This document shows, piece after piece, positions 34,417 to 46,185 of a stretch of DNA of 64,000 bases; positions within the stretch are counted from its first letter, which is position 1; each line of letters opens with the position of its first letter. The translations under genes and the position numbers were made by a program. Under the pieces are notes generated by a model. The model was given only the letters and a program-made list of their open reading frames with translations. It did not search any database and had not been told where the DNA came from. Origin of the DNA: Candidatus Nitronereus thalassa (GTDB taxonomy: Bacteria > Nitrospirota > Nitrospiria > Nitrospirales > UBA8639); contig NZ_JAQOUE010000001.1 in NCBI RefSeq assembly GCF_032191465.1, positions 62,001 through 126,000 on the forward strand, in the 5' to 3' direction.

Positions 34417-35045
34417 TTATCCGGTTCCGTCTTGTGTTTCCCAAAACGGCCCACCCCTTCCACGGTCTCTGCTGACTTTTGTCAGCTTCACGCGAATAAA
34501 AGGATTTCGGTCCAGTTTCCCATCGCGAACTGCGAGGTTCAGCACATGCCGCATGAATTTCATGTCGTGGACAATGGTTTGAGCCGAATACCGTTTCCGT
34601 TTTCCATCCCCATTCGTTTGCCCATACTCATGGGTAACCAACCTCTGTTTGGCCTCATCCAGCAGGGCAGGGGTGATATGGTGCAACTGTTTACCTTTCA
34701 ATCGGATTTTCCGCCATTTTCCATACAGCTGTTCATCCCGAATGGTTTTTATGGTCTTGCCCGAGGATGGGAGGGGCGCCAGATACTGGTCGATGGTGTT
34801 TTCCATCGTTTCCCCTTGGCCCGTCTGATACCGTTCAGGGAAAAACCGTCCGCCCATTTGTTCTTGTTTCGCCTCTCATAGAAATCCCGGGCCTGGGTTT
34901 TTGTTTTAAACGACCAGAAATTGCGTTCTTTTCCTTCGTGGTACAGGCGGACACCCCAACCAAATATTTTCCCCTCCTTGTTTTTAATAGGTTTCAGACC
35001 CCGATCAAGTCTTCCTTTACGAGCCGCTGTGATGACCCCCTTTGG
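34417..35045 (-). pseudogene. Tyrosine integrase remnant (frameshifted, truncated)
   Basis: The upstream frame (about 35,045-34,860) encodes a typical phage-integrase N-terminal arm-binding region (WGVRLYHEGKERNFWSFKTK, then QARDFYERR). The sense continues in another frame from about 34,870 (GGRFFPERYQTGQGE, then the core-binding SAM-like domain with RHVLNLAVRDGKLDRNPF), so there is a frameshift at the junction. The frame ends at 34,417 without any R-H-R-Y catalytic domain. It adjoins tRNA-Pro, as expected for the integrase of this island. Non-functional. Confidence 0.75.
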
Positions 35046-35351
35046 TGGGCAGTTCTTTTGAAAGCCCGCGTTCTAACAAGGTCCGAATGTAGCCGCTGGC
35101 GGTATACCCTTGTGTTTGCAAACCATCCAATTTCGGTTTCAATGATTTAGGCAATCAAATCATCAGTTATTCCACACAGATCACCCCTTTTCGACCTAAA
35201 ATCACTTAGATATCAAAACGGTCATCTGATAGTACACTAATTAAGCATATTCTTGATGCTATGAGATGATAGTGCTAGGCTATCTTGCCTGGCACGAGAA
35301 TCAGCAGAAAGTACAGGCGCCTGGAACTTTCGGGATATTCCGAGAGGGTTG

Positions 35352-35474
35352 ATGGCCAAAGTTAAGATGGCGGCCGCTTATGAGCGAAAGACGGTCAAAC
35401 GATTTTTGATGGATTTAGCAAGGGAGCGCATTCGGGAATTGGAGAAGCGGGGGATTGTGCCGAAGGGGAAATGA
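35352..35474 (+). CDS. Possible 40-residue protein in the island
   Basis: A short frame after AGAGGG encodes a highly charged, helical peptide (MAKVKMAAAYERKTVKRFLM, then ARERIRELEKRGIVPKGK). It resembles small DNA-binding or antitoxin-like proteins in composition only; no family match can be claimed. The rest of 35,150-36,008 has no convincing gene. Confidence 0.3.
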   Translation: MAKVKMAAAYERKTVKRFLMDLARERIRELEKRGIVPKGK

Positions 35475-35583
35475 GTCCCCTCAGAAAGGATATGGAATAT
35501 TGCCCACAAACTGCTTTCGGACTACTTTTTTTGTGCTTCTAGGTTGTACTTATGAGGGATAGTTATGGAAGCGCTAGGATAAC

Positions 35584-35637
35584 AGCAGCTAACTCTTAAC
35601 TAGCGGATCACAGGTTCAATCCCTTTACGACCCACCA
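35584..35637 (+). pseudogene. tRNA-Lys(CUU)-like 3' remnant
   Basis: The segment runs from AGCAGCTAACTCTTAACTAG through GGTTCAATCC to GACCCACCA. It reproduces the anticodon arm (CTT in the loop), T-arm and CCA end of a tRNA-Lys, but the D-arm and 5' acceptor strand are not recognisable upstream. It looks like a displaced 3' half, the usual scar of integration into a tRNA-Lys gene elsewhere. Confidence 0.6.
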
Positions 35638-36008
35638 TCTTTTTCATTCTGTCCCTTCCTTAAATTCGTCCCCATTGAAACACTTGCATTTTTAGATACC
35701 GCAAAGTTGGATAACTTTGTTGACCATAAGGCCACCACCCATTCTAACGACACCCACCATCACAGGCAATTGTACGACAACGCCCCGAAGGATGAATTTT
35801 CAGAAGGGACTAAGTGATTGATAGGGGATAAAGCACACGGTCCGCATAGTGACTCCCACCCCGTATTTTTGCACGCGGGTTTCGAGGAATAGGAATTTTA
35901 AACGGCCTTTTTGACTGGACGGCAAAGTACCAAATAACTCGGTGAAGGGTCATTCCGTAGGAATAAAGTTAACTGCCAGAAGCTGAAGTTGCTTCGAATC
36001 CGGGCCTG

Positions 36009-37304
36009 CTACGATGACTCGGAGAGTACCTCTTCGAGATCGTCGATCGGGATGTCCGTTAATGCCCCCTTGAACGAATGGTGCTCCGATTTCTCGACCT
36101 GTTCGATGAAACTCCGCATCGCCTGCAGCACGGGGACTTCCTCTCGATTATAAACTTCGCCCTGAAGCAGCTGGAGTACCTGCAGGCGGTGTCTCTTCGA
36201 GCTGATGAAGTATGTGAACAACGGTAGAAGCTTGTAGTAGAGACGAATAAACTCGTACCACACTTCGGTTCCGGTTCGGAGTTTGGTTTCGTAAGGCTTG
36301 AGAAACGCCTGGCTGAAGTCGTCTTCCTTGAAGGCCGCGCGCAACTGCTCTGAAGCGAACTTCGCACTGGACAAAGCCACACTGACGCCGGACGAAAAAA
36401 TCGGATCGACGAATCGCGCCGCATCGCCAATCAACAACCAACCATTACCGACGAAATCCGTCATGCTGTAGCTGTAATCGCCCTCGGATTTGTATTCGTT
36501 TACGCGCCTCGCGTTGCGCATCGCGTGCGCGAGATTGCCGTTAGTTTGTACATGCGTTTCGAAGTATTTATCGATGTCCATCCGGGATTCCCGAAACACT
36601 TCGCGCTCGGTGACGACGCCCACCGAGGTAATCCTGTCGTCGATGGGAATCTGCCACACCCAGCCCCGCTCCACGGGAAGAAAATAGATGTGGATGTGTT
36701 CTTTATCCTCCGCAGTGCCTCGGTCCAGTCCCTCGTACCATGCGTGAACGGCGTATTGATTAAAAATAGGGTCCTTCTTCATCAGCTTCAACTGGTGGCC
36801 TATGAGCGTCTTCCGACCTGTCGCATCCACGACGAACTTGCAAGGTAGATCGACTTCCTTACCGTCGATATTCACTTTCACTCCGCAGGCTTTGCCATTC
36901 TCCATAAGGACTTCCCTGGCATGTACGCCCTGGATGACCTTACTACCGAGGCCCTCCGCATGCTTCAACATGAGCATGTCGAATTTCGCGCGGTCGACGT
37001 GATACGTATAATCCTGGTCGACGCCCTCCTGCGGAAATTCGCTGAACAGAATCGAGAACGTGTTCTTCGCCGCAGGCGCGTGCCAGCTTGCCCCGTACTT
37101 TTTTACGAAGCCTTCGCGCTCCATCGTCTCAAGAAAACCAATTTCTTTGAAGATTCGCGTCGTCGACGTAACCAGAGATTCGCCCACATGAGGCCGAGGA
37201 TGAAACGCGCCTTCAATGATCGTGTTGCTGATCCCTGCCATCGAGAGATAAGATCCCATCGTCGAGCCCGCAGGGCCACCGCCAATAATAATTACGTCGC
37301 TCAT
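36009..37304 (-). CDS. Flavin-dependent halogenase-like monooxygenase
   Basis: 431 residues. An N-terminal FAD-binding Rossmann motif (VIIIGGGPAGSTMGSYL) is followed by HVGESLV. The halogenase-diagnostic W-x-W-x-I-P occurs as GWVWQIP (Trp215, Trp217, Pro220). A C-terminal GDAARFVDPIFSSGVSVALS matches phenol/pyrrole-type halogenases. These enzymes use FADH2, O2 and chloride or bromide to halogenate aromatic substrates, often carrier-bound. The carrier, flavin reductase and other biosynthetic genes are absent from the island. Some related FAD oxidoreductases share parts of this pattern, so activity needs testing. The only intact enzyme gene of the tRNA-Pro island. Confidence 0.78.
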   Translation of the reverse strand: MSDVIIIGGGPAGSTMGSYLSMAGISNTIIEGAFHPRPHVGESLVTSTTRIFKEIGFLETMEREGFVKKYGASWHAPAAKNTFSILFSEFPQEGVDQDYTYHVDRAKFDMLMLKHAEGLGSKVIQGVHAREVLMENGKACGVKVNIDGKEVDLPCKFVVDATGRKTLIGHQLKLMKKDPIFNQYAVHAWYEGLDRGTAEDKEHIHIYFLPVERGWVWQIPIDDRITSVGVVTEREVFRESRMDIDKYFETHVQTNGNLAHAMRNARRVNEYKSEGDYSYSMTDFVGNGWLLIGDAARFVDPIFSSGVSVALSSAKFASEQLRAAFKEDDFSQAFLKPYETKLRTGTEVWYEFIRLYYKLLPLFTYFISSKRHRLQVLQLLQGEVYNREEVPVLQAMRSFIEQVEKSEHHSFKGALTDIPIDDLEEVLSESS

Positions 37305-37365
37305 TTGACTCTCCCACCGGAAGGACTAGATTCGACACTTTCCAAGCGAATAATCCGACCGTACC

Positions 37366-37440
37366 TTATCACCAACATAAGTAAACTGCATTATCACCAA
37401 CATAAGTATACTGCATTGTCACCAACATAAGTATACTGCA
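37366..37440 (+). repeat. Three tandem 25-bp repeats upstream of the halogenase gene
   Basis: Three consecutive copies of a unit close to TTATCACCAACATAAGTATA-CTGCA, differing at one or two positions each, end 62 bp before the halogenase start on its upstream side. Each contains a TTAT...ATAAG half-palindrome. They look like iteron-type regulator-binding sites. Confidence 0.8.
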
Positions 37441-37456
37441 TCTTGCGTAGAAAGCT

Positions 37457-37499
37457 ACTTAGTCAATGTCATACAAGAATTGAATAACATTGACTAAGT
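37457..37499. repeat. 13-bp inverted repeat
   Basis: ACTTAGTCAATGT and ACATTGACTAAGT are perfect complements separated by 17 bp. There is no T-run directly after, so it may be an operator or a cruciform rather than a terminator. Confidence 0.65.
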
Positions 37500-37781
37500 T
37501 AGGGTTCCTAATGGGGGAAGTGGAAGGCGGGGGCGGCCAGGGTACCGCCCCCCCAAGTAGTTCATGAGGCTACCCGTTACCTTACTACGTGTTAGACTCT
37601 GCGTAGTTCAGTTCCGGTTTTTGGCACGGTTGGAATTTAAAAACCACGATTTTTGTCACGGTCACGCAATGCTATAACAGTTAACGCAGATTCACAAGGA
37701 ACAACGAAACGCCTTGCTGGATGCGGATTTTGTATGGTATCGTGTGGCACCGTGTTGACTGGTGTTGCAAAAAGCAATGAA

Positions 37782-37827
<46 letters not shown>

Positions 37828-37908
37828 TTTTCAATGTTCCTATCTCCATGTCGGGCTTAATCATGAATGCTCGAATCATACCTATTACCATTTCCTTCTT
37901 CTTCATGA

Positions 37909-40680
<2,772 letters not shown>

Positions 40681-40710
40681 GCTAGAGTTTTAAATTTAGA
40701 ATTGTACAAA

Positions 40711-40742
40711 CGAGCCCTGGCAACCTGTGTTGTCAGGGCTCG
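40711..40742. terminator. Likely terminator after icd
   Basis: CGAGCCCTGGCAAC and GTTGTCAGGGCTCG form a 14-pair stem (one G-T pair) with a CTGT loop. Only a short T-containing tail (TTTGCTT) follows, so efficiency is uncertain. Confidence 0.6.
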
Positions 40743-40850
40743 TTTGCTTGGAATTGAGTTCTCTCGCATTTTCTCTGATAGAGTGCATTCTTCCACTGAG
40801 AGGCCATACTGTTTTTGTAGTTAAACGCCAGAAGCCATTGGATCGCTGTT

Positions 40851-41222
40851 TTATTCTTCTTGGTGGCAATCTGTAATGCTGTCCATTTTTTCAGGGTAAA
40901 AGCTCAAGTAATTTTTGATGAGTGCGACTGAATCAATTGGAGCTTCATAGGTCCAGACAGCATCCTTTGCGGTGCTTCCCTTCACATTCACAGAATAATA
41001 GGATGCGTCTCCCTTGAACGGGCAATGGGTGGAATGGGTCGTTCGTTCAAGGTGGGACATTTGTACGTCTTCTCGGGGAATATAGATGGCCGGGGGCAAG
41101 GGGCCTTCCTTGAGAATGAACGCCCGTGTAGTATCGGCGATCACTGTTCCGTTAAACGTGACGGTTATGCGATGATGTGTTTTCTCAATGGAAATGGCAT
41201 GGGCGTGACCGGGTGCACTCAT
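40851..41222 (-). CDS. DUF427 protein
   Basis: A 123-residue single-domain protein matching DUF427: RAFILKEGPLPPAIYIPRED, then HCPFKGDASYYSV and a late YEAPIDSVALIKNYLSFYP. The fold is a small beta barrel and its function is unassigned. It stands alone on the minus strand between icd and a DUF2784 gene. Confidence 0.85.
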   Translation of the reverse strand: MSAPGHAHAISIEKTHHRITVTFNGTVIADTTRAFILKEGPLPPAIYIPREDVQMSHLERTTHSTHCPFKGDASYYSVNVKGSTAKDAVWTYEAPIDSVALIKNYLSFYPEKMDSITDCHQEE

Positions 41223-41352
41223 GAGACTGGTCCTTTCATGAAATGTCTAAAACCTATCATAGGAAAATTTGTAATCGTTTATGGGGTTATTGGTCAAACC
41301 TTGGTTTTAAAATTTATTCGAGAACCTCCCCTCTGGATTTTGTGAGTAAGGC

Positions 41353-41721
41353 ATGAACCTTGGATTCTCCATTGTAGCGGATCTTCTTGTCCTTCTCCAT
41401 TTTTCCTTTGTTTTCTTTGTGATGTTTGGAGGGCTTTTCGTCTTACAGTGGAGGTGGATGATGTGGATTCATCTGCCTGCCGTTTTGTGGGGTGCATTGA
41501 TCGAGTTTGCTGGTTGGGTCTGTCCACTGACGCCTCTCGAAAACTGGTTTCGAGAGAATGCAGGAAGCACAGGGTATTCATCAGGTTTCATTGAGCATTA
41601 TGTAATGCCGGTGCTGTATCCTTCCGGGTTGACTCGTGAAATCCAGATTGCTCTAGGAGTGTTTGTTATTGTTGTCAATGCCGGATTCTATGGGTGGGTC
41701 CTCCGTCGTCACAAGCGATGA
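41353..41721 (+). CDS. DUF2784 membrane protein
   Basis: 122 residues with about four transmembrane helices and the DUF2784 pattern: ADLLVLLHFSFVFFVMFGG at the start, a central HLPAVLWGALIEFAGWVCPL, TPLENWFRENAG and the HYVMPVLYP motif. Function unknown. The family is widespread and usually monocistronic, as here. Confidence 0.85.
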   Translation: MNLGFSIVADLLVLLHFSFVFFVMFGGLFVLQWRWMMWIHLPAVLWGALIEFAGWVCPLTPLENWFRENAGSTGYSSGFIEHYVMPVLYPSGLTREIQIALGVFVIVVNAGFYGWVLRRHKR

Positions 41722-41795
41722 TGAGGAAGAGAAAAAAAGGTGCCAACAAAGAGGGAGGCCAAGTCGTTGGAGTGACAAACCTGGCTGAAATAACT

Positions 41796-43709
41796 TCAGA
41801 ATAAAGGTGGAGAAGATGGCTGTTGTGATAATGAAATGGCCCTGCCTCCGCGTCGTTGGTCGGCAGCCCCGTATTGTGTCCCACTCGATTCGTCGATGAC
41901 CACAGCTTGCACGGCTCCAATTTTCTGCTGGGCTTTTTTGTCAATGTTGTGTCCTAAGGCCTGTAATTGATTCGCGAAAACAGGATTAAATTGTCCTTCC
42001 AAAATAAGAGATCCATTCGCACTGGTTTGAGAAAGTCGGGGAGCATCGATGGCCTCTTGGATGGACATGTGATGATCTATTAAGTTGATGGTGACATTCA
42101 CCACGGAATTAATAATGGTTGGACCGCCTGGTGAGCCGTATGCGGTGATCGGTGTGTTTTCTTGAAAAACAATAGTCGGAGCCATGCTGCTTCGTGGTCG
42201 TTTACCTGGTGCAACATCGTTGGCGCCGGGATTGAAATCCTGTTGGTCGGTATTCAGTGTTGGAACAAGGTTAAAGTCGGTAAGCTCGTTGTTGAGCAAA
42301 AATCCGTACCCGGGCACCATGAGTCCCGTTCCCCAGAGAGATTCAATGGTATTCGTATAGGTCACGATGTTGCCAACATGGTCGATGATGGTGAAGTGGG
42401 TGGTGTGCAGTCCTTCATGCACTGGCGGTGGACTTTCCTGAATTTTCAGAATGTGGTTTCCCTGAGAAGTGGCAAACGTAAGAGGATTTCCCGCAGTGAT
42501 TGTCGGTTGTCGCTTTTCTGGATTAATCCTTCCTGACCGTGAAGTGATGTATTTCGGATGCAATAATCCCTCGATGGGAACGGGAACGACATCTCCATCC
42601 CCCATCCAAACCGCACGATCCGCAAACCCTAGGCGCATGGCCTCTAGTAGCACATGAAATGTGCGAGCAGATTCATTGCCAAACCCTTGGGTCTTGTCCC
42701 CCAAAGGAAATCGTTCGAGGAGCTTGAGTATGTAGAGAAGCGTCAGGCCTCCGGAAGAGGGCGGAGGGGCGGAGGCGATTCGGTATTTCCGATACATGCC
42801 TTCAACGGGTTTCCGAATGACTGGCCGATAGTTTCGCAGATCTTGTGTGGTCATACGGCCCTGTAGCTTTTTCTGATTTGCTGGATTGGAAGTAGTCCGA
42901 GCGTGGCGTTGTGTGGCGACAATGGCCTTTGCCATCTCGTCGGTATAAAAGGTGTCGACTCCGTGCTGGGCGATGAAGCGAAAGGTGTTGGCTAAATCCG
43001 ATTGCACGAGCATATCATTTTGTTTCAAGGGAATTCCTTTTGGGGCAAACACCTTTCGAGCTTCTTCGAACGCCGCGTTGCCTGGTTCGTGTGCCAGGCG
43101 ACCATTTTTCAGGCCCATGTGAATATCCTCAGCGAGGTGGTGGCTGATGCGAAAGCCTTCCGACGCCAACTGTATGGCAGGTGCCAGGGCTTGGGCTAAC
43201 GACATGGTGCCCCATTTTTCAAGGGCCAAGGCAATTCCTCGAACCATTCCAGGAACGCCAACCGAGATGCCACTGGTGGATGCCACTGCAAAAGAAAATG
43301 GATGGCCCTTGATATCTAAAAACATATTTGGGTCGGCTAAGGCTGGCGCGGTCTCGCGGGAATCAATCACCAGGGTTTCTTTGGTTTTGGCCAGATACAC
43401 CATCATAAACCCACCACCGCCGATTCCCGAGTTCTGTGGCTCCACAACATTAAGGGCAAAGGCCACGGCCGCGGCCGCATCAATCGCATTGCCTCCTTGG
43501 CGAAGAATGGTGGCTCCCACTTTGGTGGCTTCCTCTTCACTCGTGGACACGACTCCTCCATGGACGCCTGGAACCCCAATGGAATGATCGTGGACTCTGG
43601 CCTCAACGCTACTGCTGCCTAAGACCGAAATCGTTATTAGAAGATAAAAGACGGACAGCCGTGGTGCCCTGGACTTTTTTACTCGAAATGAAAACCGCGT
43701 TGTGGTCAT
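41796..43709 (-). CDS. ggt: Gamma-glutamyltranspeptidase
   Basis: A periplasmic Ntn-hydrolase, made as a precursor that cleaves itself before a catalytic Thr. That residue is visible in GLHTTHFTIIDHVGN (residues about 430-445), followed by NNELTDFN and GKRPRSSMAPTIV. An N-terminal hydrophobic signal segment (LSVFYLLITISVLGSSS) and GIGGGGFMMVY support the call. It cleaves gamma-glutamyl bonds of glutathione and transfers the glutamyl group. 637 residues is slightly long, owing to N- and C-terminal extensions. Confidence 0.92.
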   Translation of the reverse strand: MTTTRFSFRVKKSRAPRLSVFYLLITISVLGSSSVEARVHDHSIGVPGVHGGVVSTSEEEATKVGATILRQGGNAIDAAAAVAFALNVVEPQNSGIGGGGFMMVYLAKTKETLVIDSRETAPALADPNMFLDIKGHPFSFAVASTSGISVGVPGMVRGIALALEKWGTMSLAQALAPAIQLASEGFRISHHLAEDIHMGLKNGRLAHEPGNAAFEEARKVFAPKGIPLKQNDMLVQSDLANTFRFIAQHGVDTFYTDEMAKAIVATQRHARTTSNPANQKKLQGRMTTQDLRNYRPVIRKPVEGMYRKYRIASAPPPSSGGLTLLYILKLLERFPLGDKTQGFGNESARTFHVLLEAMRLGFADRAVWMGDGDVVPVPIEGLLHPKYITSRSGRINPEKRQPTITAGNPLTFATSQGNHILKIQESPPPVHEGLHTTHFTIIDHVGNIVTYTNTIESLWGTGLMVPGYGFLLNNELTDFNLVPTLNTDQQDFNPGANDVAPGKRPRSSMAPTIVFQENTPITAYGSPGGPTIINSVVNVTINLIDHHMSIQEAIDAPRLSQTSANGSLILEGQFNPVFANQLQALGHNIDKKAQQKIGAVQAVVIDESSGTQYGAADQRRGGRAISLSQQPSSPPLF

Positions 43710-43895
43710 GGTGGGGTCCTCTAGAACATCTAAGTCATTCCTGCTATAGTGTTTTACCTACGCATGAAGCAGTAGTCAAAAATTCTCATAGTCCTCGCAG
43801 AAAGAATCTGGCAGGACCATTTTACATCATGAAAAAGAAGTCCCGTGTGGTTCGAGCCATCGGAAAATCTTTTTCCACGGAAGGAGGGAGATTCT

Positions 43896-44855
43896 ATGGA
43901 AACGCGTGCTTATCTGAAGGTCTTGGTGTTAGGGCTACTTTGTATGAGCGTCTTTGTGACTGGTTGTTCACGGCAGCTGTATACCGCCATGGTCAGTAGT
44001 GACAAGGGGTTAAATGGAAAATTAGCTAGCCTCTCATCTCCAGGCTTGGCCAATCAAGGCCTTGATGGTGCCCAATCTCACGGGGTCGGCAGCGATGTAT
44101 TAGGAGCCGCTGCAAATTCCCGTCAATCACCGGTCTCAGCAAGGAAGAAGGGAGAGATTCCTTTGTCTCAAGAATTAGGCAAGACTCAAGGGGAACTTGC
44201 CAATAGCAACTCGGAGAAAGGCCACCCCAGAAACGATCTTCATGCCAGGAATTCTGATGGCTTGACTTCCAATGATTTGACAAATGCAGGAAGCGCACCA
44301 ACATCAGGTTTTGGAGAGCGCGGTGCTGATTCCCGTATCGAAAGTAGTCAGGAATTTTCTGCTCCTTTGGAGGACATAACGCCTTTGCAGGACAAGAAAT
44401 TTTTGACTGAAATGGCGGCAGCTTCAGCAACTGGAGAGTTTCCCTTAGATACTCATGGTGGGACTTCTTCTCACGGAAAGGGGAGTGAGTTCATGCCTTT
44501 GGGGGATGAACTCTTTGTACAGGGGACATTGGGAGATGTCTTTTTCGATTATGATGCGGCTTCGATCAGATCAGATGCTGCACCGGTTCTCCAAACGAAT
44601 GCTCAGCTGCTAAAATCACGGTTTGAAAATCGTCAAATCATCATCGAAGGTCATGCGGATGAGCGAGGGACGGTGGAATATAATTTGGTACTCGGTGAGC
44701 GTCGCGCACAATCGTCTAAACAATATCTCGTAGATTTGGGTGTTTCGCCATCAGATATTCAAACCATCAGTTATGGAAAGGAAAAACCCTTTTGCCATAC
44801 TTCCAATCCTGACTGCTGGAAACTCAATCGCCGTGGGCATTTTGTGCTGCAATAA
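43896..44855 (+). CDS. Pal/OmpA-family lipoprotein
   Basis: A lipoprotein (lipobox FVTGC) with a long, low-complexity Ser/Asn/Gly-rich linker (residues about 25-200) and a C-terminal OmpA-like peptidoglycan-binding domain: VFFDYDAASIRSDA, IIIEGHADERGTVEYN and LGERRAQSSKQYL. The start follows GAAGGAGGGAG. Pal-type proteins tether the outer membrane to peptidoglycan. The domain matches Pal closely, but no tol genes are adjacent, so the specific Tol-Pal identity is not claimed. Confidence 0.88.
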   Translation: METRAYLKVLVLGLLCMSVFVTGCSRQLYTAMVSSDKGLNGKLASLSSPGLANQGLDGAQSHGVGSDVLGAAANSRQSPVSARKKGEIPLSQELGKTQGELANSNSEKGHPRNDLHARNSDGLTSNDLTNAGSAPTSGFGERGADSRIESSQEFSAPLEDITPLQDKKFLTEMAAASATGEFPLDTHGGTSSHGKGSEFMPLGDELFVQGTLGDVFFDYDAASIRSDAAPVLQTNAQLLKSRFENRQIIIEGHADERGTVEYNLVLGERRAQSSKQYLVDLGVSPSDIQTISYGKEKPFCHTSNPDCWKLNRRGHFVLQ

Positions 44856-44918
44856 TTTTGATGTTGTCGCGGTCGCAACAACCAGTTTCTTTAAAAGAAG
44901 CATAAAAATTTCCGGAGA

Positions 44919-45107
44919 TTAATCGTGTTCGTGGAGTCCATCAAGGGTGGCGGTGCTCCCACCCTTGATGCATCCATAAGGGACAATTTGAATTCTCTTG
45001 CAACGCTTGCATTTAATTTCAATGCCACTGTCCAATCGTTTCAATAGCAATTGACCACATGGACAACGTGTTTCCGGAATGAAGGGTTCTGTCTTGAGCG
45101 GCGCCAT
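44919..45107 (-). CDS. Com-like zinc-ribbon protein 1
   Basis: A 62-residue protein with two CxC/CxxC knuckles: ETRCPCGQLL and IEIKCKRCKRIQIVPY. This resembles the phage Mu Com translational regulator, which binds mRNA. The Met at 45,107 has GGAG upstream and gives a size similar to the paralogue at 50,805; a longer frame would start inside the PIN-TRAM gene. It lies 34 bp after that gene on the same strand. Target unknown. Confidence 0.7.
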   Translation of the reverse strand: MAPLKTEPFIPETRCPCGQLLLKRLDSGIEIKCKRCKRIQIVPYGCIKGGSTATLDGLHEHD

Positions 45108-45141
45108 GTTCAAGGGCTCCAATCCTGAAGGTGAATGGTGT

Positions 45142-46161
45142 TTACCCGAAACTGGCCTGAAGTCTTCTGGTGTTTTCACCGACGCTGGAAAAAATCATGC
45201 GTCCTGCGCTGGTCTGAATCACACTCGTGACCACAACCTCGACATATTTTCCAATCCATCGTTTCGCGTGATCGACAACAACCATTGTCCCATCATCCAA
45301 ATGGGCCACCCCTTGGCCAGCTTCTTTACCTTCCCGTAATAAAAAGACTCGTAATGATTCACCTGGGATTACGACAGGTCGAATTGCCTTTGAGACATCA
45401 TTGGCATTCAGGACTTGTATCCCTTGCAGCGAGGCGACTTTGTTGAGATTCATATCCGTGGTGATAAGTTTGGCCTCGAGTTGCTTCGCTAGGGCCACCA
45501 ATTTCGAATCGACATCCGGGATTTGAGGAAAATCATCATGAACAATATTGACATCAATGGACTCCGTGTTTTGTATGGTGTGCAGAATATCCAGCCCTCG
45601 TTTGCCGCGAAGACGTTTATGGGTATCTGCGGAATCTGAGATGCGGTGAAGTTCAAAAAGAATGAATTGGGGCACGATTAATGGTCCTTCCAGAAATCCT
45701 GTCTGGCATAAATCGGCAATTCGCCCATCGATTATGGCGCTCGTATCTAAAATTTTTGGTTTTGGAATTTGGGTTGGTGGGACTGTTGGTTTTTGCCCTT
45801 GTTTCAGGAAGGGCATTTGACTTATCCGGAAGCCAAAAGTGGTTCCCAGGTAACAAAATCCAAAAAGCGACACAAAGGTCAATATTTGTGTCACATCTGG
45901 GGAGTGAATGAAAATGTGTTGACTGACCAAGCTGGTGAGGCCACACAGGATCAGGCCGAATGAAAAACCAACCAAACTTCCTACCGTTTCGACCGGTTTG
46001 ATGGGAAAGACTTTGTATTCAAGCCAAATTAGGACGAGGCTTGCGCAGAACATCAATCCTGCTCCGAAAAGGCCGTCAAGAAACGATCCTGTTCCGAATT
46101 TTAATCCGAGTGCCACCCCAGCAAATATGCTTCCGATGATAAAGAGACTGTGAAAAACCAT
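45142..46161 (-). CDS. PIN-TRAM membrane-anchored ribonuclease-like protein
   Basis: 339 residues: four N-terminal hydrophobic helices (to about residue 115), a PIN nuclease domain (ILDTSAIIDGRIADL, IVPQFILFELH, LITTDMNLNKVA, with the conserved acidic residues) and a C-terminal TRAM RNA-binding domain. This is the YacL/PilT-like architecture of Gram-positive and other bacteria. The intact acidic residues suggest Mg-dependent RNase activity at the membrane; the substrate is unknown. Confidence 0.87.
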   Translation of the reverse strand: MVFHSLFIIGSIFAGVALGLKFGTGSFLDGLFGAGLMFCASLVLIWLEYKVFPIKPVETVGSLVGFSFGLILCGLTSLVSQHIFIHSPDVTQILTFVSLFGFCYLGTTFGFRISQMPFLKQGQKPTVPPTQIPKPKILDTSAIIDGRIADLCQTGFLEGPLIVPQFILFELHRISDSADTHKRLRGKRGLDILHTIQNTESIDVNIVHDDFPQIPDVDSKLVALAKQLEAKLITTDMNLNKVASLQGIQVLNANDVSKAIRPVVIPGESLRVFLLREGKEAGQGVAHLDDGTMVVVDHAKRWIGKYVEVVVTSVIQTSAGRMIFSSVGENTRRLQASFG

Positions 46162-46185
46162 CTGGTGTTTCCTTTCTTTTCTATG

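Noticed and set aside
37366-37440. CRISPR-like tandem repeats
   Set aside because: The three 25-bp units are directly adjacent with no spacers and there are no cas genes.
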